A stretch of DNA of 6,690 nucleotides from contig JAHFMP010000054.1 of NCBI GenBank assembly GCA_023267795.1, positions 1-6,690 of the forward strand. The letters run 5' to 3'. Every line of letters begins with the position of its first letter. Position 1 is the first letter of the stretch. The notes beneath the pieces were generated by a model. The model did not search any database and had not been told where the DNA came from. It worked only from the letters and a program-made list of their open reading frames with translations. Made by a program: the position numbers and the translations under genes. Below, in pieces: positions 4,617-6,690 of this stretch. Source of the stretch: Candidatus Woesearchaeota archaeon. Lineage in GTDB: Archaea; Nanobdellota; Nanobdellia; Woesearchaeales; DSVV01.

Positions 4617-6197
4617 ATGAAGCGAATCATACTCTTCCTCCTCATTTTCATCAGCGCATGCAGCAGTATAACTACGACACCTCAAGACAAAGAAACAAAG
4701 ATTGTCCTCGCAAAAGTACAAGAATCAGAAGAATACATACTTGATAATAACACTATTTTCCAACTCACTGCTGAGCACGTACAAAACAATATTGCTGATA
4801 TTGACGTTGAAATGTTTGGTTATAATGCACAAATTCCTGGTCCATTGCTTCATGTCAAACAAGGCGCAACACTCTGGATTAATTTTACCAACAATATCAA
4901 CACCCCTACTACAATCCACTGGCATGGAATTCGATTAGAAAATCCATATGATGGCGTTCCAATGTTGACACAAAATGAGATCATAGCAGGAGAAACATTC
5001 CTGTATAAACTCACCTTCCCTGATTCTGGCGTTTATTGGTATCATCCGCATATGCGGGAAGATTATCAACAAGAACTCGGATTGTATGGAAATATTCTTG
5101 TCGATCCAACAGAAGAAAATTATTACAGCTATGTCAGTGAAGAAAGAACAATCATTCTGGATGACATTTTGTTGACAAAAGAAGGTATTGAAAAATTTGA
5201 TATGAATGCAATTACGTATGCACTTATGGGAAGATTTGGAAATGTTTTCTTAATTAATGGAAAAACAAAGTATAATTTTTCTGTCGATAAAGGAGATGTT
5301 GTTCGTTTTTTCATCACAAATGCTGCGAACACCAGAGTGTTTAATTTCTCCATAGAAAATGCAACAATAAAGCGTATTGGTGGAGATAGTGGTGCATATG
5401 AACGAGAAGAGTTTGTCGATTCAGTTGTTATTGCTCCAGGAGAGAGATACATTGTCGATGTTGCATTTCAAAAACTTGGAATGTATACACTCATCAATTC
5501 CAATCCTTACAAAAAATATATTCTTGGAACAGTAGAAGTAAAAGAAACAAAGAGTGGAGTAACAACAGAGACAGAAGCAACAACAGACAGCAAAGAGTTT
5601 GAGATCGCAAAACAAAATCCCTATGCAACAACAGAACTTGAAGCATTCAAAGCATTTGTCACAAAAGATTCTGATATCACCCTTGAACTAGAAGCATTTT
5701 TGCAAGAGACAAAAATAGAGCATACTATGAGCATGATGAACGTTATGGACACGACAAACATAAATGAAGGCAATGACTTAGAAGATACCAAAAATGAAGA
5801 CATTGAATGGGAAGACACAAATGCAGCTATGAACAGTTCAATCACCAATGAAACCATTACGTGGATCATAAAAGACAAAGCAACTGGAAAGAAAAATGAG
5901 GATATCCAGTATCAATGGAAAGTAGGAGACAAAGTAAAGATACGAATATACAACAATAAGAATACTATGCATCCTATGCAGCATCCCATTCATCTGCATG
6001 GTCAACGATTTGTCGTTATTGCAACAAATGACATTCCTAATGACAATCTTGTCTGGAAAGACACTGTTCTTGTTGCAGCTGGATCTTATGTTGATATTGT
6101 TGTTGACGTCACCAATCCTGGAAAATGGATGGGACACTGTCATATGGCAGAACATTTACAATCTGGAATGATGTTTATGTATAATGTTGTTGAATGA
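4617..6197 (+). CDS. Three-domain multicopper oxidase (laccase-like) lipoprotein
   Basis: This 526-aa protein carries every copper-ligand motif of a laccase-type oxidase. HWHG (101-104), HPH (143-145), HPIHLH (456-461) and HCHMAEH (507-513) provide the T2/T3 ligands. Cys508, His456, His513 and axial Met518 build the type 1 site. Such enzymes oxidise metals such as Cu(I), Fe(II) or Mn(II), or organic substrates, and reduce O2 to water. The signal ISAC puts the lipidated Cys at residue 15, so it should be anchored outside the membrane. Cupredoxin domains lie at about 35-165, 170-310 and 395-526. Between domains 2 and 3 is a Thr/Glu-rich linker (about 311-365), then HTMSMMNVM (369-377), a Met cluster that could bind Cu(I). 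No catalytic ligand is missing. The gene is divergent from the nucleotidyltransferase and has its own promoter. Confidence 0.95.
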   Translation: MKRIILFLLIFISACSSITTTPQDKETKIVLAKVQESEEYILDNNTIFQLTAEHVQNNIADIDVEMFGYNAQIPGPLLHVKQGATLWINFTNNINTPTTIHWHGIRLENPYDGVPMLTQNEIIAGETFLYKLTFPDSGVYWYHPHMREDYQQELGLYGNILVDPTEENYYSYVSEERTIILDDILLTKEGIEKFDMNAITYALMGRFGNVFLINGKTKYNFSVDKGDVVRFFITNAANTRVFNFSIENATIKRIGGDSGAYEREEFVDSVVIAPGERYIVDVAFQKLGMYTLINSNPYKKYILGTVEVKETKSGVTTETEATTDSKEFEIAKQNPYATTELEAFKAFVTKDSDITLELEAFLQETKIEHTMSMMNVMDTTNINEGNDLEDTKNEDIEWEDTNAAMNSSITNETITWIIKDKATGKKNEDIQYQWKVGDKVKIRIYNNKNTMHPMQHPIHLHGQRFVVIATNDIPNDNLVWKDTVLVAAGSYVDIVVDVTNPGKWMGHCHMAEHLQSGMMFMYNVVE

Positions 6198-6207
6198 TGG
6201 AGGATAT

Positions 6208-6219
6208 AAAGTTTTTCTT
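6208..6219 (+). terminator. T-rich tract after the multicopper oxidase
   Basis: A GTTTTTCTT run (6211-6219) starts 13 nt after the TGA at 6195-6197, in the 22-nt gap before the convergent peptidase gene. It has no hairpin. It is a plausible oligo-U terminator and may extend into the neighbour's 3' end. Confidence 0.3.
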
Positions 6220-6690
6220 CTAACTCATTTTCAACTTTGCTGATAAAATATACCTTTCAGTTCCTTGCATAGTCATTGCAAATAAGTCTGCCTGCTTTTC
6301 TTCTTCCTGAAGCTGTGAAGTGTAAGGACTGCATCGTACAACAGGAGAGAAAAAACGAAGAAAAAGGCTTGAAAATTTAAAGAGAGATGCACGACTTTTA
6401 ATATGATAGAGCTCGTGAAGCAAGACAGCCTCTTTTTCTTTTCCTGTTAATATATCGCATAACCCTACAGAAATAAAAATCATAGGTTTCATACTAGTGA
6501 ATGAGTGTGCAAAAGGCTTGGCATTTTCTATATAAAATAAAGTTGGCACTTTTATGTTTAACTGGATTGCCTTCTTCGCAATAAAAGTATTCAAAGCTGG
6601 ATCAGTAACTTTTCTTGATTTGTGAATATGCTTATACACAAAAGGAAGAATAAAAAAACCAATGAGAAAGCTAATGAAAACAGTGACAGG
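6220..6690 (-). CDS. Membrane zinc metallopeptidase, M56/M48-like (5' end outside window)
   Basis: The frame is open to the window edge and gives about 156 residues. It begins with a hydrophobic helix (TVFISFLIGFFILPFVY) followed by a basic turn (KHIHKSRK), which fits a membrane span ending on the cytoplasmic side. The peptidase core follows: HELYH is the HExxH zinc site, and EEEKQAD downstream supplies the third, glutamate ligand, as in M56 (BlaR1-type) and M48 families. The ISVGLCDIL segment ahead of HELYH resembles the 'sG.l..L' strand of these enzymes. Family members cleave membrane or regulatory proteins; its target is unknown. A GTG at 6639 could act as a start, but that would cut off the visible helix, so the true start is probably beyond 6690. 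The C-terminus is short, with no further membrane helix. The gene converges with the copper oxidase. Confidence 0.8.
   Translation of the reverse strand, partial: PVTVFISFLIGFFILPFVYKHIHKSRKVTDPALNTFIAKKAIQLNIKVPTLFYIENAKPFAHSFTSMKPMIFISVGLCDILTGKEKEAVLLHELYHIKSRASLFKFSSLFLRFFSPVVRCSPYTSQLQEEEKQADLFAMTMQGTERYILSAKLKMS

Noticed and set aside
5621..6155. Minus-strand open frames opposite the copper oxidase
   Set aside because: They are antisense to a gene with all four copper motifs, are rich in Ser/Val/Ile from the reversed codons, and show no recognisable domain.
6637..6639. GTG as the true start of the metallopeptidase
   Set aside because: The frame stays open to the window edge and encodes a membrane helix directly before it, so the gene very probably starts beyond 6690.

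Overview
The window is low-GC DNA with an archaeal look. Four genes have AT-rich TATA-like boxes a fixed distance upstream, and in three of them the box centre lies about 26-28 bp before the ATG, as expected for leaderless archaeal transcripts. Other starts, mostly inside operons, have purine-rich Shine-Dalgarno (SD) sites. I see no bacterial -10/-35 pairs or hairpin terminators, but T-rich tracts follow several stops. Two proteins carry lipoprotein signal peptides. Low GC, small genes and family flavour suggest a DPANN-type archaeon (Woesearchaeota/Pacearchaeota-like). That placement is an inference from style, not from a marker gene.

Layout. The left edge (1-104, +) holds the C-terminal end of a hydrophobic protein. 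Facing it is a small four-helix membrane protein with a CPAC motif (141-551, -). A 197-bp intergenic region (552-748) follows, carrying a long imperfect dyad and a leaderless promoter for a NicO/UreH-like transporter (749-1357, +). That gene overlaps or closely abuts a second four-helix Cys membrane protein (about 1332-1808, +), which looks like a diverged paralogue of the first. Converging on this block is a minus-strand operon of a rhodanese-like lipoprotein (2629-3060) and a zinc-ribbon SAM methyltransferase (1843-2625), 3 nt apart. Next is a second minus-strand operon: a nucleotidyltransferase (3844-4458) overlapping a 246-aa protein with a possible C-terminal DNA-binding helical block (3119-3859). 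Divergent from it is a complete three-domain multicopper oxidase lipoprotein (4617-6197, +). It converges on a membrane metallopeptidase (6220-6690, -) whose 5' end lies outside the window. No gap between genes exceeds 200 bases.

How the genes may work together. Several products suit cell-envelope metal and thiol chemistry: a laccase-type copper oxidase anchored outside the membrane, a rhodanese-like lipoprotein on the same face, a transporter with His motifs, and two membrane proteins with intramembrane or near-membrane cysteine pairs. A copper or sulfur stress/homeostasis neighbourhood is the simplest reading, but co-function is inferred from proximity and motifs only. The nucleotidyltransferase pair looks like a separate module, possibly of toxin-antitoxin type. 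I recognise no tRNA, rRNA, CRISPR array, insertion sequence or origin.
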